In this document: piece after piece, positions 14,411 through 22,303 of the stretch
How positions within the stretch are numbered: the stretch's first letter is position 1
Layout of the letters: each line of letters begins with the position of its first letter
Translations under genes and position numbers: made by a program
Assembly: GCA_002483425.1 (NCBI GenBank)
Contig: DLHW01000016.1
Coordinates: 1-22,303, forward strand
DNA from: Methylococcaceae bacterium UBA7658
GTDB lineage: Bacteria > Pseudomonadota > Gammaproteobacteria > Methylococcales > Methylomonadaceae
Reading direction: 5' to 3'
DNA length: 22,303 bases
Notes under the pieces: generated by a model
Database searches by the model: none
What the model was told of the DNA's origin: nothing
What the model saw: only the letters and a program-made list of their open reading frames with translations

Positions 14411-15394
14411 TCAATGCATTAATTTATTGACGCAGTTAACAATTAAATCAACGGTGGGGTAATAAGCATTTTCTAAAACTTTAGAGGTTGGCGCAGGCGC
14501 ATCCGGAAGAGTGATGCGTATTGGCGGTTTCTTAAAACAGGATGTGGAAACTCTCTCAACGACACTGGCAATCACTTCGCCCGCCACTCCGCAAGTCCTC
14601 CAACCGCCATCGATTACCAGTAAATGCTTGGTGCGTTCGACCGATTCGACAATTAATTCCGGATAAAATGGATTAAGAACACGAAGGTCAATAATCTCGG
14701 CGGATATCCCTTGACCGGTTAATTTCTGACCGGCATTTAAAGCCAGCCGCGTAGAGTAACCGGAAGCTACGATCGTTAAATCGTGTCCCGCTTGCAGACA
14801 TTGAGGTCTTGCTAAGGCTAAATTGTGTTCGACGATGGGAGGTAAGGTATCTTCTAAATCATAGAGCCAACGATCATCGATAAATAACACGGGATCGGGG
14901 CTTAACACCGATGAAATGAGTAAGTCTCTCGCATCGGCTACCGTTGCCGGCATCACAACTCGAAGTCCGGGTATATGCGCAAACCAAGCTTGAAGGGCTT
15001 GCGAATGTTGCGCACCTTGTTCGCCGCCTCGGTTGATAATGCCGCGAATCGTTACTGCCGGACTCGCTTGCCCGCCGAACATGTGCGACCATTTAGCGGC
15101 TTGGTTTACAATGGCGTCCATTGCGTATAACATGAAATCTATCCTTGGATGAACGACTATAGGTTTCATACCTGCCAACGCCGCACCTACAGCAGCTCCT
15201 GTGCAAGCGGATTCGGATACCGGGGTGTCGATAACCCGTGCAGTCCCGAATTTTTTTTCCAAATTCGTCATCGAATTGCCGACATACCAAGGACTCCACA
15301 AACCTTGTCCAATTACAAATACTTCAGGATAATTAGCTAATAAATATTCGAACGCAGCGAGCATTGCAGTTCCGTAATTATATTTATTATCCAC
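14411..15394 (-). CDS. Thiamine-diphosphate 2-oxoacid dehydrogenase E1 beta-like subunit
   Basis: A 327-residue E1 beta subunit with pyrimidine-binding and transketolase C-terminal domains. The catalytic Glu61 lies in DTPVSESACTG. The substrate and ThDP region contains GGQASPAVTIRG and the AQHSQALQAWFAHIPGL block (about residues 128-144, His130), all standard for pyruvate or branched-chain E1 beta. It overlaps the alpha subunit gene by eight bases, so the pair is co-translated. No E2 lipoyl acyltransferase or E3 gene is next to it; the neighbours are sugar genes. An alternative to an oxidative complex is a free-standing alpha2beta2 decarboxylase or carboligase that makes or transfers a C2 unit. 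Confidence 0.9.
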   Translation of the reverse strand: MDNKYNYGTAMLAAFEYLLANYPEVFVIGQGLWSPWYVGNSMTNLEKKFGTARVIDTPVSESACTGAAVGAALAGMKPIVVHPRIDFMLYAMDAIVNQAAKWSHMFGGQASPAVTIRGIINRGGEQGAQHSQALQAWFAHIPGLRVVMPATVADARDLLISSVLSPDPVLFIDDRWLYDLEDTLPPIVEHNLALARPQCLQAGHDLTIVASGYSTRLALNAGQKLTGQGISAEIIDLRVLNPFYPELIVESVERTKHLLVIDGGWRTCGVAGEVIASVVERVSTSCFKKPPIRITLPDAPAPTSKVLENAYYPTVDLIVNCVNKLMH

Positions 15395-16442
15395 GGTTTT
15401 CTCCTGTACTCGCGTAAACCCGAGTCAACAAAGCAGATGAGCTGGGGTAAGGATCCGCTAGCGCGCGTTGCCATGCGTTGCTAATTGTCTGTTGTGTTCT
15501 AGATTTAAGTTCGGAAATAAATGTATCGTTACATAAACCCGCTTGAATCATACCGTCGGCTAAACGTCTTATAGGATCACGTTTACGCCAGGCCGAAACA
15601 TCCCCGGAAGAACGATTTACGCCGACATCGATATCTTCGCGCCAATCTACGTGTCCATACCAACGGTAAGTAATGGCCTCTATAAAAGCAGGCCCTCTAC
15701 CTTCCCGGATATTGGCAATTAATTTCGCCGCCGCCTTGTGTACAGCTACCGCATCGTTACCGTCTACTATCTCGTAAGGCAGATCATTGGCTGCAGCAAA
15801 TCGGGCTGTCGAGGCTTTAGGTTGGCGTAAACTGATATGCATGTGGCTTGCAAACAAATTGTTTTCAACGACGAATAGCACAGGGGCATTCAATATTCGC
15901 GCCAAATTTAAAGATTCATGAACGACACCTTCTTCTACAGCTCCGTCTCCCAAGAAAGAGACTCCAATATCTTTGCTGCCTTGCAGTTTAGCAGCTAAAC
16001 CGGCGCCTACTGCCAACGATACGGTGCCGGAAACGATCGGCACCGCCCCGTAAAAACCATTGGGTTTATCCCATAAATGCATAGAACCGCCCATGCCTCG
16101 GGATAACCCGGTCTCTTTACCTAAAACTTCGGCAAATAGCCGGTATACATCCGCTCCCATGGCGAGGACATGCGAATGAGAACGGTGAGCTCCAAAAACC
16201 TTGTCTGATTTACGAAGCGATCCGGCTACACCGACGGCCACGGCTTCTTGCCCCACCCCTAAGTGGACCGGCCCCCCGATAAATCCGTCGCGCTTTCCGG
16301 TAGCTAAACAACTTTCCGCCTCACGAATATGCAGCATCGATTCAAGTTGGTTGAATAATAGGTTCTTATCCTGTCCCGTAACATTTACAGGGTGTTGAAA
16401 ATTTGCTGGATCAGACAGTTGGTTAAAAAAATCGTCAGGCAT
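15387..16442 (-). CDS. Thiamine-diphosphate 2-oxoacid dehydrogenase E1 alpha-like subunit
   Basis: A 351-residue E1 alpha subunit. The ThDP-Mg motif runs from GDGAVEEG (about residues 165-172) to ENN (193-195). The HRSHSH phosphorylation-loop equivalent (86-91) and a GMGGSMH segment are conserved for this family. It forms an alpha2beta2 heterotetramer with the downstream beta subunit. The frame can begin at an ATG at 16448, but an AGGA ribosome-binding sequence sits one base from that ATG and seven from the ATG at 16442, so the latter is chosen. A 64-base gap separates it from the upstream aldo/keto reductase. The substrate is unknown. Placement in a polysaccharide cluster argues against a housekeeping pyruvate dehydrogenase. 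Confidence 0.9.
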   Translation of the reverse strand: MPDDFFNQLSDPANFQHPVNVTGQDKNLLFNQLESMLHIREAESCLATGKRDGFIGGPVHLGVGQEAVAVGVAGSLRKSDKVFGAHRSHSHVLAMGADVYRLFAEVLGKETGLSRGMGGSMHLWDKPNGFYGAVPIVSGTVSLAVGAGLAAKLQGSKDIGVSFLGDGAVEEGVVHESLNLARILNAPVLFVVENNLFASHMHISLRQPKASTARFAAANDLPYEIVDGNDAVAVHKAAAKLIANIREGRGPAFIEAITYRWYGHVDWREDIDVGVNRSSGDVSAWRKRDPIRRLADGMIQAGLCNDTFISELKSRTQQTISNAWQRALADPYPSSSALLTRVYASTGENRG

Positions 16443-16506
16443 ATCCATTTCCTAAATGAATGGTGGTTCTATTATTTTTGAAAGCTAATTGTTTTTTAAA
16501 TCTCAA

Positions 16507-17397
16507 TTAAAATCCAATCGCAATGTTTTCTTCTAATTGTGAAATGGATTTTATTCCAACAATTGCAGAAACGACGCAAGGTTGGGCTAGATTCCATCTA
16601 ATTGCATATTGCGGCAAAGTTAAATCGTCTCGTTCAGCCAGCAACCTAAGTTCTTCTATTAGTCGCAGCGCGTCTAAATATTGCTGCCCTTGAAACAGGG
16701 GCAGCCGGTTTCTTCGGTCTAAACTATCGAGGTTCTTAGTTACGGAAAATTTTCCCGTTAAAAGCCCATTGGCTAAAGTATTGTAAGTAACTATTTTGAC
16801 ATTGTTTTTTATGCAAAAAGTTATCAAATCCGAATTAACCTTATTGATAAAAACATTTAAAGGTATTTGCAATAAAGACAATGGCGCAATGTTAATAATT
16901 TTTTCCAAATCGAGCAATTCGTAATTCGAACAGCCAATCATGGCTATTTTGCCATCCTCTTTGAGTTGCCTGAACGTTTCAAATGTTTGTTCAATGGGGG
17001 TTTTAGGGTCAGGCCAATGACTATATAAAATCGGTATAACATCCAAACGCAATCGTTTAAGGCTATTTTCAACGGCGAATCGAATATATTTAGGCGAACT
17101 CTCTTTCCAGGTGACCGCCCTGGCATTACCTTCTTCTTTCCAGGCTACGCCGACCTTTGTCGCTATTACCGTAGTGTGCCGTTTAGCGCCCAGAATCGCC
17201 GGCAATCGAGACTCAGATAAACCTAGGCCGTAAACGTCAGCGGTATCGAAAAAATTAATGCCTGACTCAAGTGCGCGATGAATAGCCTGTTCGATACCGG
17301 ATACTGAAGAAACCCCGCAATCGCTGCTTCCGCCCAGGGCTTCGCAGCCAAAACAAATTTCAGAAAGCTTAAAATCCGAAACTTCACTGTACTTCAT
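16507..17397 (-). CDS. Aldo/keto reductase
   Basis: A 296-residue NADPH-dependent aldo/keto reductase barrel. The catalytic tetrad is complete: Asp51 and Tyr56 (FFDTADVYG), Lys81 (ATKVGV) and His127 (YSHWPDP). The C-terminal cofactor-binding VSAIVGIKSISQLEEN is typical. It starts within the stop of the sugar transferase gene (ATGA overlap), which implies coupling. In this cluster it plausibly reduces a keto-sugar or an acyloin product of the E1 pair; this is an inference from context, not from sequence. Sugar-modifying reductases of this fold are common in polysaccharide loci. Confidence 0.92.
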   Translation of the reverse strand: MKYSEVSDFKLSEICFGCEALGGSSDCGVSSVSGIEQAIHRALESGINFFDTADVYGLGLSESRLPAILGAKRHTTVIATKVGVAWKEEGNARAVTWKESSPKYIRFAVENSLKRLRLDVIPILYSHWPDPKTPIEQTFETFRQLKEDGKIAMIGCSNYELLDLEKIINIAPLSLLQIPLNVFINKVNSDLITFCIKNNVKIVTYNTLANGLLTGKFSVTKNLDSLDRRNRLPLFQGQQYLDALRLIEELRLLAERDDLTLPQYAIRWNLAQPCVVSAIVGIKSISQLEENIAIGF

Positions 17398-18050
17398 TTA
17401 GTTATCTGATTGCGAAAGCCCAAAACAGCCATGATAGTCAGGGCGAGTATTTTTATATCGGTAAAAAAAGACTGCTCATTAACATATTTTAAACGTAATC
17501 GATTTTTAACTGGTTCAACTTTCGAAAGATAAACTTCATCGACATTTTCCGTGCCCAGCGTACCGTCCATATCGATAAAATGAAGAGAAGCAAAATCGGT
17601 CAGACCGGGTTTTACATCCAAAATCAATAATTCTTCACCTTTATATAATTGGGTGTATTTTTCAACCTGCGGCCTTGGCCCCACAAATGACATCTCGCCT
17701 TTTAATATATTGACTAACTGGGGTAGTTCATCAAGCTTATATTTCCTCAAAAATGCGCCAATGCGGGTTACGCGGTTGTCATTCAACGCGGTAGACGGTC
17801 CGCCGAGTTTTTCGGCATCGACGACCATAGTCCTGAATTTATAAATCTGAAAACTCCCGTTTCTATCGTAAGTTCTTTTGCCTTTGTACAAAACCGGTCC
17901 CGGTGATTTAATTTTTATAAGAGCAGCAATAACGGCTATTAATGGCGACAAGGCTAATAACAAAAGACCGGCACCGGCAATGTCGAATAATCGTTTAATA
18001 AAGCGATAGGTTATTTTTTTGGATTTGATATTTCTATAATCATAATCCAT
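17394..18050 (-). CDS. Monotopic phosphoglycosyl transferase (initiating sugar transferase)
   Basis: A 218-residue bacterial sugar transferase of the short PglC/WcaJ-catalytic type. An N-terminal re-entrant membrane helix (about residues 20-45) with the conserved SPGPVLYKG follows a basic FIKRLFDI start. KFRTM lies at 71-75, the catalytic Asp107-Glu108 in KLDELPQ, then GPRP (124-127) and the VKPGLT substrate loop. It transfers a phosphosugar from a UDP-sugar to undecaprenyl phosphate, starting repeat-unit synthesis at the inner membrane. Its start lies 40 bases inside the upstream methyltransferase gene, an unusually long overlap. No N-terminal WcaJ-type multispanning domain is present. Confidence 0.95.
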   Translation of the reverse strand: MDYDYRNIKSKKITYRFIKRLFDIAGAGLLLLALSPLIAVIAALIKIKSPGPVLYKGKRTYDRNGSFQIYKFRTMVVDAEKLGGPSTALNDNRVTRIGAFLRKYKLDELPQLVNILKGEMSFVGPRPQVEKYTQLYKGEELLILDVKPGLTDFASLHFIDMDGTLGTENVDEVYLSKVEPVKNRLRLKYVNEQSFFTDIKILALTIMAVLGFRNQITK

Positions 18051-18859
18051 GCAAATTTACCTATGGTTTTATTGCTTAAAATAAGATTGTCGATGCGATT
18101 TAATATCATCAACAAAGGTTTGAAAAGAAATGTTTTCCGGAATGGAACCGCAGCCAAAGAGGCTAAATGAAAAAATTTTACATCAACTTTATCGAAATAC
18201 TTTGAAATGGTTGCAAGACTTTCTACGCCTAAGATGTGGTCGACTTCCCATTCTGTTCTGAGATGAGGCGTCCGTTTTCTGTACCAATGTATAAACGGAT
18301 TATGCCTAAGGGCTTCCACGCAAATCATTTCTGCATCCGGTTTCAAAACCCTTGCTAATTCGGCCATGGCCGTGTCGAGTTCGACATGGTGAAGGGCGCC
18401 GTATTCGACGCCGAGATCGAAGGTATTGTCGCTAAATGTCATATTTTCGCCATCCATGACTTCAAAACGGCAATGACTATCAACACCGGCTTCTTTGGCA
18501 TTCTTGTTCGAGTTACTTACACCTTCCGGCGAAATATCGATTCCTATGCAATTCGCGCCGCATAATGCCGCATAAATCCCGTTTTCACCGTTGCCGCAAG
18601 CAAAATCCAAAATTTTCTTTTCTTTAGAGCATTTTTTAGACAGCCAATTTTTTTGATACAGATCGCTTTGTTCCGTAATGGCGTAATATTTCATGTTGGC
18701 GAAATATTTTTTAAACGCGTCCTTATCTTTGATTAAATCTTCAAGATTACCGGCTTGCTGGGCGGCATGAGTATCGGCAAAACGCTCGTAGCCTTGCAGG
18801 ATTTCCCGGCGTTGCTTGGAATGTTCGATTTCTTTGAGTTTGCGATCTTCAAGAGTCAT
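18011..18859 (-). CDS. Class I SAM-dependent methyltransferase
   Basis: A 282-residue methyltransferase. Motif I ILDFACGNGENG spans residues 83-94, with the acidic GIDIS end of strand two (106-110), and motif III-IV around DLGVEYGALHHVELD, a typical Methyltransf_11/25 fold. The C-terminal third beyond residue 190 is hydrophobic and does not match a standard cap. It probably O-methylates a sugar or lipid-linked intermediate; the acceptor is unknown. Its start overlaps the glycosyltransferase stop by four bases (ATGA), and its last 40 bases overlap the sugar transferase start in another frame. Confidence 0.92.
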   Translation of the reverse strand: MTLEDRKLKEIEHSKQRREILQGYERFADTHAAQQAGNLEDLIKDKDAFKKYFANMKYYAITEQSDLYQKNWLSKKCSKEKKILDFACGNGENGIYAALCGANCIGIDISPEGVSNSNKNAKEAGVDSHCRFEVMDGENMTFSDNTFDLGVEYGALHHVELDTAMAELARVLKPDAEMICVEALRHNPFIHWYRKRTPHLRTEWEVDHILGVESLATISKYFDKVDVKFFHLASLAAVPFRKTFLFKPLLMILNRIDNLILSNKTIGKFAWIMIIEISNPKK

Positions 18860-20118
18860 TGGTTTCTCGTATGCATTTGATAAATAGCTTCAATGTGTTC
18901 GGAAAATTTCGAATAGATGGATTCTGAATTAAACTTAGATTGGAATAAATCTTGGCTGCGTTTTCTCAAATCAGCCAGATTTCCTGCCGTTTTCATTTCA
19001 TAAAGCTTCAATAGTTTATCAGATAAATCATCAGCGTTGCCCGCCGTATAAGTGAAACCAATATTATTAGTTGTAATCAAATCATCAAGTTCCCCTTTTA
19101 AAGATGAAAGTATAGGTAACGATGCAGCCATATATTCAAACGGCTTATTCGTTAAGCTGTTCATAGCATCTTTAGGAAAAGGAGCCAAACCTACATCGGC
19201 CAGAGTATATAAGTAGCTAATTTCGTGTTGTTCGAGCCATCCTAAAAATTTGAGATTACTGTATTTTGTGGCAGCTTCTAGTAAAGCAGCTTCATTGCCG
19301 CCTGCACCGGCAATTACAAGCTTAATGTCTTTGTTTATAGAAAGAAGAATTTTTGCCGAACTTATTAAGGTTTCGACATCGCAATTAAATCCTAAGGTTC
19401 CAACATAGATAGCAACCAGAGCTGTATTGGAAAAAGCTTTGATGTCTTCAAATTTTGGCGATTTATTATCAATCGTAGTTAAGTAATTTTCATCATATCC
19501 TATATAAAATACTCTGTCGAATTGGGTATTTCTATTATTTGCGTAATTTAAGGACCAAGATAAATATTGTTGAGATACCGCTGTTATAGAAGTTGCATGA
19601 CTAATGATATATTTGGCTTTTAATATTTCATTAAAAAATAAAATATAGTATAAAGGTAAGAATATTTTATTAAATAATCTTTTATAAATATCCGGCCAAG
19701 GATCTCGAATATCGGTAATAATTGGGATATTTTGGTTTTTTGCATATTGAGTAACAACATATGCAAGTTCTAAAGACGGGATTTGAGTAATTATTAAATC
19801 AGGCGCTTTAGTTCTGATGTTTTTAATATGGTTAAACTCTTGGGCAAGTAAGAAATTATGAATAAAACGTCTAATAGAGGTATCGCTTTTATAACCTATG
19901 CCCTTAATATACTGTATTTTAAATCCTAGTTGAGAAACCGCTATGGACGAGTTCTTTTCATAATGTTGGTGCTGCATGTGCTCAAACCCAGGCAGCCACA
20001 ATTCAATCTCATGGCCTCGTTCGTGTAAGGCTTTTGTAAGCATACCGGTTCGCATCAGTCTATTTTTATCGCCGCCTACTGGAAGCGGCTCGTATAAGCT
20101 TATATACCAAATATACAT
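18856..20118 (-). CDS. Glycosyltransferase, GT-B fold (GT4 family)
   Basis: A 420-residue GT4-type enzyme. The N-terminal domain begins MYIWYISLYEPLPVGG, with the sugar-acceptor side at GHEIELWLPG. The C-terminal nucleotide-sugar domain has LVIAGAGGNE, FLGWLEQHEI and the LTNKPFEYMAASLPIL donor-binding block with Glu in the usual position. Several hydrophobic helices in the middle (about residues 145-180) suggest membrane association. It likely adds one sugar of the repeat unit. It is coupled to the downstream methyltransferase gene by a four-base overlap. Codon use is more A/T-rich than in the his-tat genes. No clear ribosome-binding sequence or promoter was found. Confidence 0.92.
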   Translation of the reverse strand: MYIWYISLYEPLPVGGDKNRLMRTGMLTKALHERGHEIELWLPGFEHMQHQHYEKNSSIAVSQLGFKIQYIKGIGYKSDTSIRRFIHNFLLAQEFNHIKNIRTKAPDLIITQIPSLELAYVVTQYAKNQNIPIITDIRDPWPDIYKRLFNKIFLPLYYILFFNEILKAKYIISHATSITAVSQQYLSWSLNYANNRNTQFDRVFYIGYDENYLTTIDNKSPKFEDIKAFSNTALVAIYVGTLGFNCDVETLISSAKILLSINKDIKLVIAGAGGNEAALLEAATKYSNLKFLGWLEQHEISYLYTLADVGLAPFPKDAMNSLTNKPFEYMAASLPILSSLKGELDDLITTNNIGFTYTAGNADDLSDKLLKLYEMKTAGNLADLRKRSQDLFQSKFNSESIYSKFSEHIEAIYQMHTRNQ

Positions 20119-20484
20119 TTTATTATTTTAAATTTTTAATATGCGTATGCTTTAATTGCTTTTGAGTAAATAACTCAGGAAACTAAAAATAAACATAAAA
20201 GCACTTAATTAGATTAATTAATCTGTCCTAAGCTTATTTTTTATAAATCAATCTTGGCGAGTGTTTATGCACAGATAGAGGGTTTGAAAATAAGACATAT
20301 AACATCAATTGCTTACATTATTTTTCAGAAAAATAATAATATTTCTTTGTAACGAATTGAAATAAATTAACTTTTCTTAGGTTTGTCTATCTTTTTGTAA
20401 ACATTCTCCAATCTTGAATTAATTCGCAAAGTCTTGTCTATCAGTCAGTTAGGATAGTTTTTTTAATATTATCTTAGCGTTCTT

Positions 20485-20533
20485 TAGTTAACCACTGTGA
20501 ACGGAATAACCTAATCAAGGTGGTTAGTAACTA
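20485..20533. repeat. Imperfect inverted repeat in the AT-rich gap
   Basis: TAGTTAACCAC (20485-20495) is the reverse complement of GTGGTTAGTAACTA (20520-20533) apart from a small internal insertion, with a 24-base loop. It has no flanking direct repeats or transposase. Confidence 0.35.
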
Positions 20534-20597
20534 AAATGATAATGTAATGCAGATATTATATACTCACAATAAGTCTATTTGCGTTGGTCTCGTTAAA

Positions 20598-20613
20598 CAT
20601 GAATGGATTCATG
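20598..20613. repeat. Short palindrome 3' of the glycosyltransferase gene
   Basis: CATGAAT-GG-ATTCATG forms a seven-pair stem 18 bases after the stop of the gene read from 21753. Only TTT follows on the minus strand, so it is at best a weak terminator. Confidence 0.3.
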
Positions 20614-20631
20614 GATGTTTTTAAGCAAAAT

Positions 20632-21753
20632 TTATTGGCATTGGAATAAATTGTTATAAAGATTTAGAAGTTTTTTTTCTTCGATATGCCAATTATATTT
20701 AGCAGTCACTGCCCGATAACCGTTGGCTCCTTTTTTCAGCGCTTCTTCAGGGTGATTAATGAGGTAGTCAATTGCGCCTGAAATTGCAATAGAGTCCATT
20801 GGATTCACACAGAGGCCGCAATCATTCCCTTCAATAATTTCACGCCATAATGGAAAGTTTGATGCTATAACTGGTATACCTGCACTCATATACTCAAACA
20901 TTTTAACAGGAAGCGCATCGATGTAATTAGGTACAGGGCGAAGGGTGACAAGACCGGCCATTGATCGGCTTAAAACATTACGGACTTCATCTCGATTTAA
21001 AAAACCCAGCTGATCGACGGTTTTCCAGCCAGGAGAAGTTTTGACTTCGTTTTCTAAGTTGGTTTCGCCGAATATGCCGCCAAGTTGGAGTCTTGCACCG
21101 CTTTTTACGTGTTCCATTGCGTGGACCATTTCGCGGATACCTCTGATTTCATTGATTGCGCCAACGTAGCAAATTTGCTTCGATTTATCTTTCCACTCCA
21201 GCGAGGGTTGCAATTCATCGAGTAGTGGAAAGTTATTGATGTCGATAGTGTTGGAATTAATGGTTAAGAATTTATCGCGAATATAAGGGGTAGCAGCTAT
21301 GATTGCATCTAAATGTTTACAAACATATCTTTCATAAAATGCGAAGACTTGCCCGATGAGGCGGCGTAAGGGCGCGTTTAGATAAGGTTTGCCCAGCATT
21401 TGTTTGGGAATATCTTCATGAGAATCGAAAATCACGGTTTTGCCCATTTTTTTAAGCTTTAGGCCAATGGGCAGTAATTCAGGGTCGTGTAAGTGATAGA
21501 CAGTGGCGTTCACACTTTTGGCTGTTAAGAAAACTCGCCGCACCGTTTTAGTCATTCTGGAACAGCGGCCGCCATCGGTCGCGCCCGCATCAATAATAGA
21601 TACTTTGTTTTTGGTTTCATTACCCAAGCCATCTGCTACGATCAAGGTTACATCATAGCCGTGAGCAGCTAAGGAAGAGCACATTTTATAAAATATACGG
21701 GTATCGGTGCGCGGATGAACCGAAGTTAAGTGTGCAATTTTAAACGTAGACAT
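20632..21753 (-). CDS. Glycosyltransferase, GT-B fold (GT4 family)
   Basis: A 373-residue GT4-type glycosyltransferase. The N-terminal HLTSVHPRTDTRIFYKM signature and VYHLHDPELLPIGLKLKK (about residues 100-117) are typical of the WbpH/WbjE-like group of O-antigen enzymes, as is the C-terminal VKMFEYMSAGIPVI donor-binding block. It acts on the cytosolic face, extending a lipid-linked oligosaccharide. Its start overlaps the end of the polymerase-like gene by 14 bases, so the two are coupled. A gap of 513 bases separates it from the next glycosyltransferase gene. Confidence 0.92.
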   Translation of the reverse strand: MSTFKIAHLTSVHPRTDTRIFYKMCSSLAAHGYDVTLIVADGLGNETKNKVSIIDAGATDGGRCSRMTKTVRRVFLTAKSVNATVYHLHDPELLPIGLKLKKMGKTVIFDSHEDIPKQMLGKPYLNAPLRRLIGQVFAFYERYVCKHLDAIIAATPYIRDKFLTINSNTIDINNFPLLDELQPSLEWKDKSKQICYVGAINEIRGIREMVHAMEHVKSGARLQLGGIFGETNLENEVKTSPGWKTVDQLGFLNRDEVRNVLSRSMAGLVTLRPVPNYIDALPVKMFEYMSAGIPVIASNFPLWREIIEGNDCGLCVNPMDSIAISGAIDYLINHPEEALKKGANGYRAVTAKYNWHIEEKKLLNLYNNLFQCQ

Positions 21754-22303
21754 AGTTAGCTTTTTTATGATTTGGGTTAACAGGGAAAAATGAAAATAAT
21801 AAAAAAACTAACAGAATGCCGTGGTTTAAAAAAGCGGTTGGCAGATCCGATGAAGTCATTAGAGTAAAGATAGGTGCAAAGCTAATGCTTGTCGCCAAAG
21901 CTTTTCCAACAACCTTTGCATAAGCATCGAGGGTAGCAAAAGTAAAACCGGTAATTAATGCATAAATAAGCATTCCATAAAAACCTGCATTTGCATAACC
22001 AGAACCAAGCCACCCAGTGTTAGCGCCAATTTGCTCGCTTTGATAGTAATTTAACCCGATCAAATGAGAAATATCTAAATCATAAGGGTATTTAATCAGT
22101 CCCAAAGTCATTTTACTTTGAGACCATAAAGAGAGCGGATGTGTTGAAAAGAAATCATAATATATATAGTTGATGTGGGCAGGCACAAAATAAACCCTTC
22201 TTAATATAAGACTGCCAAATAAACTTTGGTCTGCGTATAAGGTAAAAAATATTATTGAAAATATTATAATAATAAAATAACTAAAAATAAGTAAGATAAT
22301 TGG
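21740..22303 (-). CDS. O-antigen/oligosaccharide repeat-unit polymerase-like membrane protein, 5' end outside the window
   Basis: The frame is open to the window edge, giving at least 187 residues; a GTG at 22186 lies inside it and need not be the start. The part seen begins with a very hydrophobic helix, then a loop (TLYADQSLFGSLILRRVYF...) and a loop rich in Tyr and Ser with WLGSGYANAGFYGMLIY. Two further helices and a basic C-terminal tail follow. This pattern is that of the C-terminal half of Wzy/EpsG-type polymerases, which join lipid-linked repeat units in the periplasm. Such proteins are poorly conserved, so the call rests on topology, the G-x-G-Y-A-N-x-G motif and context. Confidence 0.65.
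   Translation of the reverse strand, partial: PIILLIFSYFIIIIFSIIFFTLYADQSLFGSLILRRVYFVPAHINYIYYDFFSTHPLSLWSQSKMTLGLIKYPYDLDISHLIGLNYYQSEQIGANTGWLGSGYANAGFYGMLIYALITGFTFATLDAYAKVVGKALATSISFAPIFTLMTSSDLPTAFLNHGILLVFLLFSFFPVNPNHKKANYVYV

Larger units (their letters stand above)
20119..20631. other. 513-bp AT-rich gap without a supported gene
   Basis: No convincing gene lies between the two glycosyltransferase genes on either strand. The stretch is strongly AT-rich and holds three palindromic features: a weak CTATC/GATAG hairpin (20438-20457) followed by seven T on the plus strand; a TAGTTAACCAC...GTGGTTAGTAACTA inverted repeat (20485-20533); and CATGAAT-GG-ATTCATG (20598-20613) just after the upstream glycosyltransferase stop. 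A remnant of a lost gene or an insertion scar is possible, but I found no coding remnant. Confidence 0.5.

Noticed and set aside
20307..20325. A second GacA-like half-site (TGTAAG on the minus strand)
   Set aside because: The second arm (CTTACA) is missing at the six-base spacing, so it is a chance hexamer.
20485..20533. Terminal inverted repeats of an insertion element
   Set aside because: The arms are only 24 bases apart, with no transposase and no target duplication.

Overview
The window reads as chromosome of a gammaproteobacterium of moderate GC content. The order hisB-hisH-hisA-hisF-hisI-hisE followed directly by tatA-tatB-tatC, with hisI and hisE as separate genes and a nearby typA (bipA), fits non-enteric gamma- and betaproteobacteria. 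My best guess from gene style is a methanotroph of the Methylococcales; this is an inference and no single marker in the window proves it. No tRNA, rRNA, CRISPR array or transposase gene was seen.

Left part (1-6093), housekeeping. A stomatin-type SPFH protein and an NfeD partner lie on the minus strand. They are followed by a small two-helix membrane protein, a cupin, a BaiN/PP_4765-like flavoprotein, a rhodanese-domain protein and the ribosome-associated GTPase TypA/BipA.

The typA-hisB intergenic space (6094-6439) holds the most interesting signal. On the minus strand there is an 18-bp near-perfect GacA/LetA/UvrY-type operator (TGTAAT-N6-CTTACA), then a weak -35 with a good -10 (GATAAT), then a transcript of about 120 nt with GGA motifs. 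One of these sits in a CAAC-GGGAT-GTTG hairpin very like the CsrA/RsmA target consensus. The transcript ends in a strong intrinsic terminator. This is the architecture of an RsmY/RsmZ/CsrB-type small RNA that titrates CsrA. The same operator lies upstream of a divergent, good-looking hisB promoter.

Middle (6440-11294): six histidine genes and the twin-arginine translocase genes lie on the plus strand. Spacing is tight and several pairs overlap, so they are probably largely one transcription unit.

The boundary zone (11295-11993) holds two tiny membrane-protein ORFs, of 47 aa on the minus strand and 49 aa on the plus strand. Each has its own regulatory signals, and a REP-like inverted repeat lies nearby.

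Right part (11994-22303): a minus-strand surface-polysaccharide cluster. In transcription order it holds a polymerase-like membrane protein (cut by the window edge), a glycosyltransferase, an AT-rich 513-bp gap, a second glycosyltransferase, a methyltransferase, a monotopic phosphoglycosyl transferase (initiating sugar transferase), an aldo/keto reductase, an orphan pair of thiamine-diphosphate E1 alpha and beta subunits, and a FlaA1/WbpM/CapD-like nucleotide-sugar dehydratase. Together they should build a lipid-linked, probably amino- or deoxy-sugar-containing repeat unit. The E1 pair lacks E2 and E3 partners here, so it may do carboligation or decarboxylation chemistry on a sugar or acyl precursor. 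The glycosyltransferase end is visibly richer in A and T than the his-tat region, as expected for a variable polysaccharide locus.
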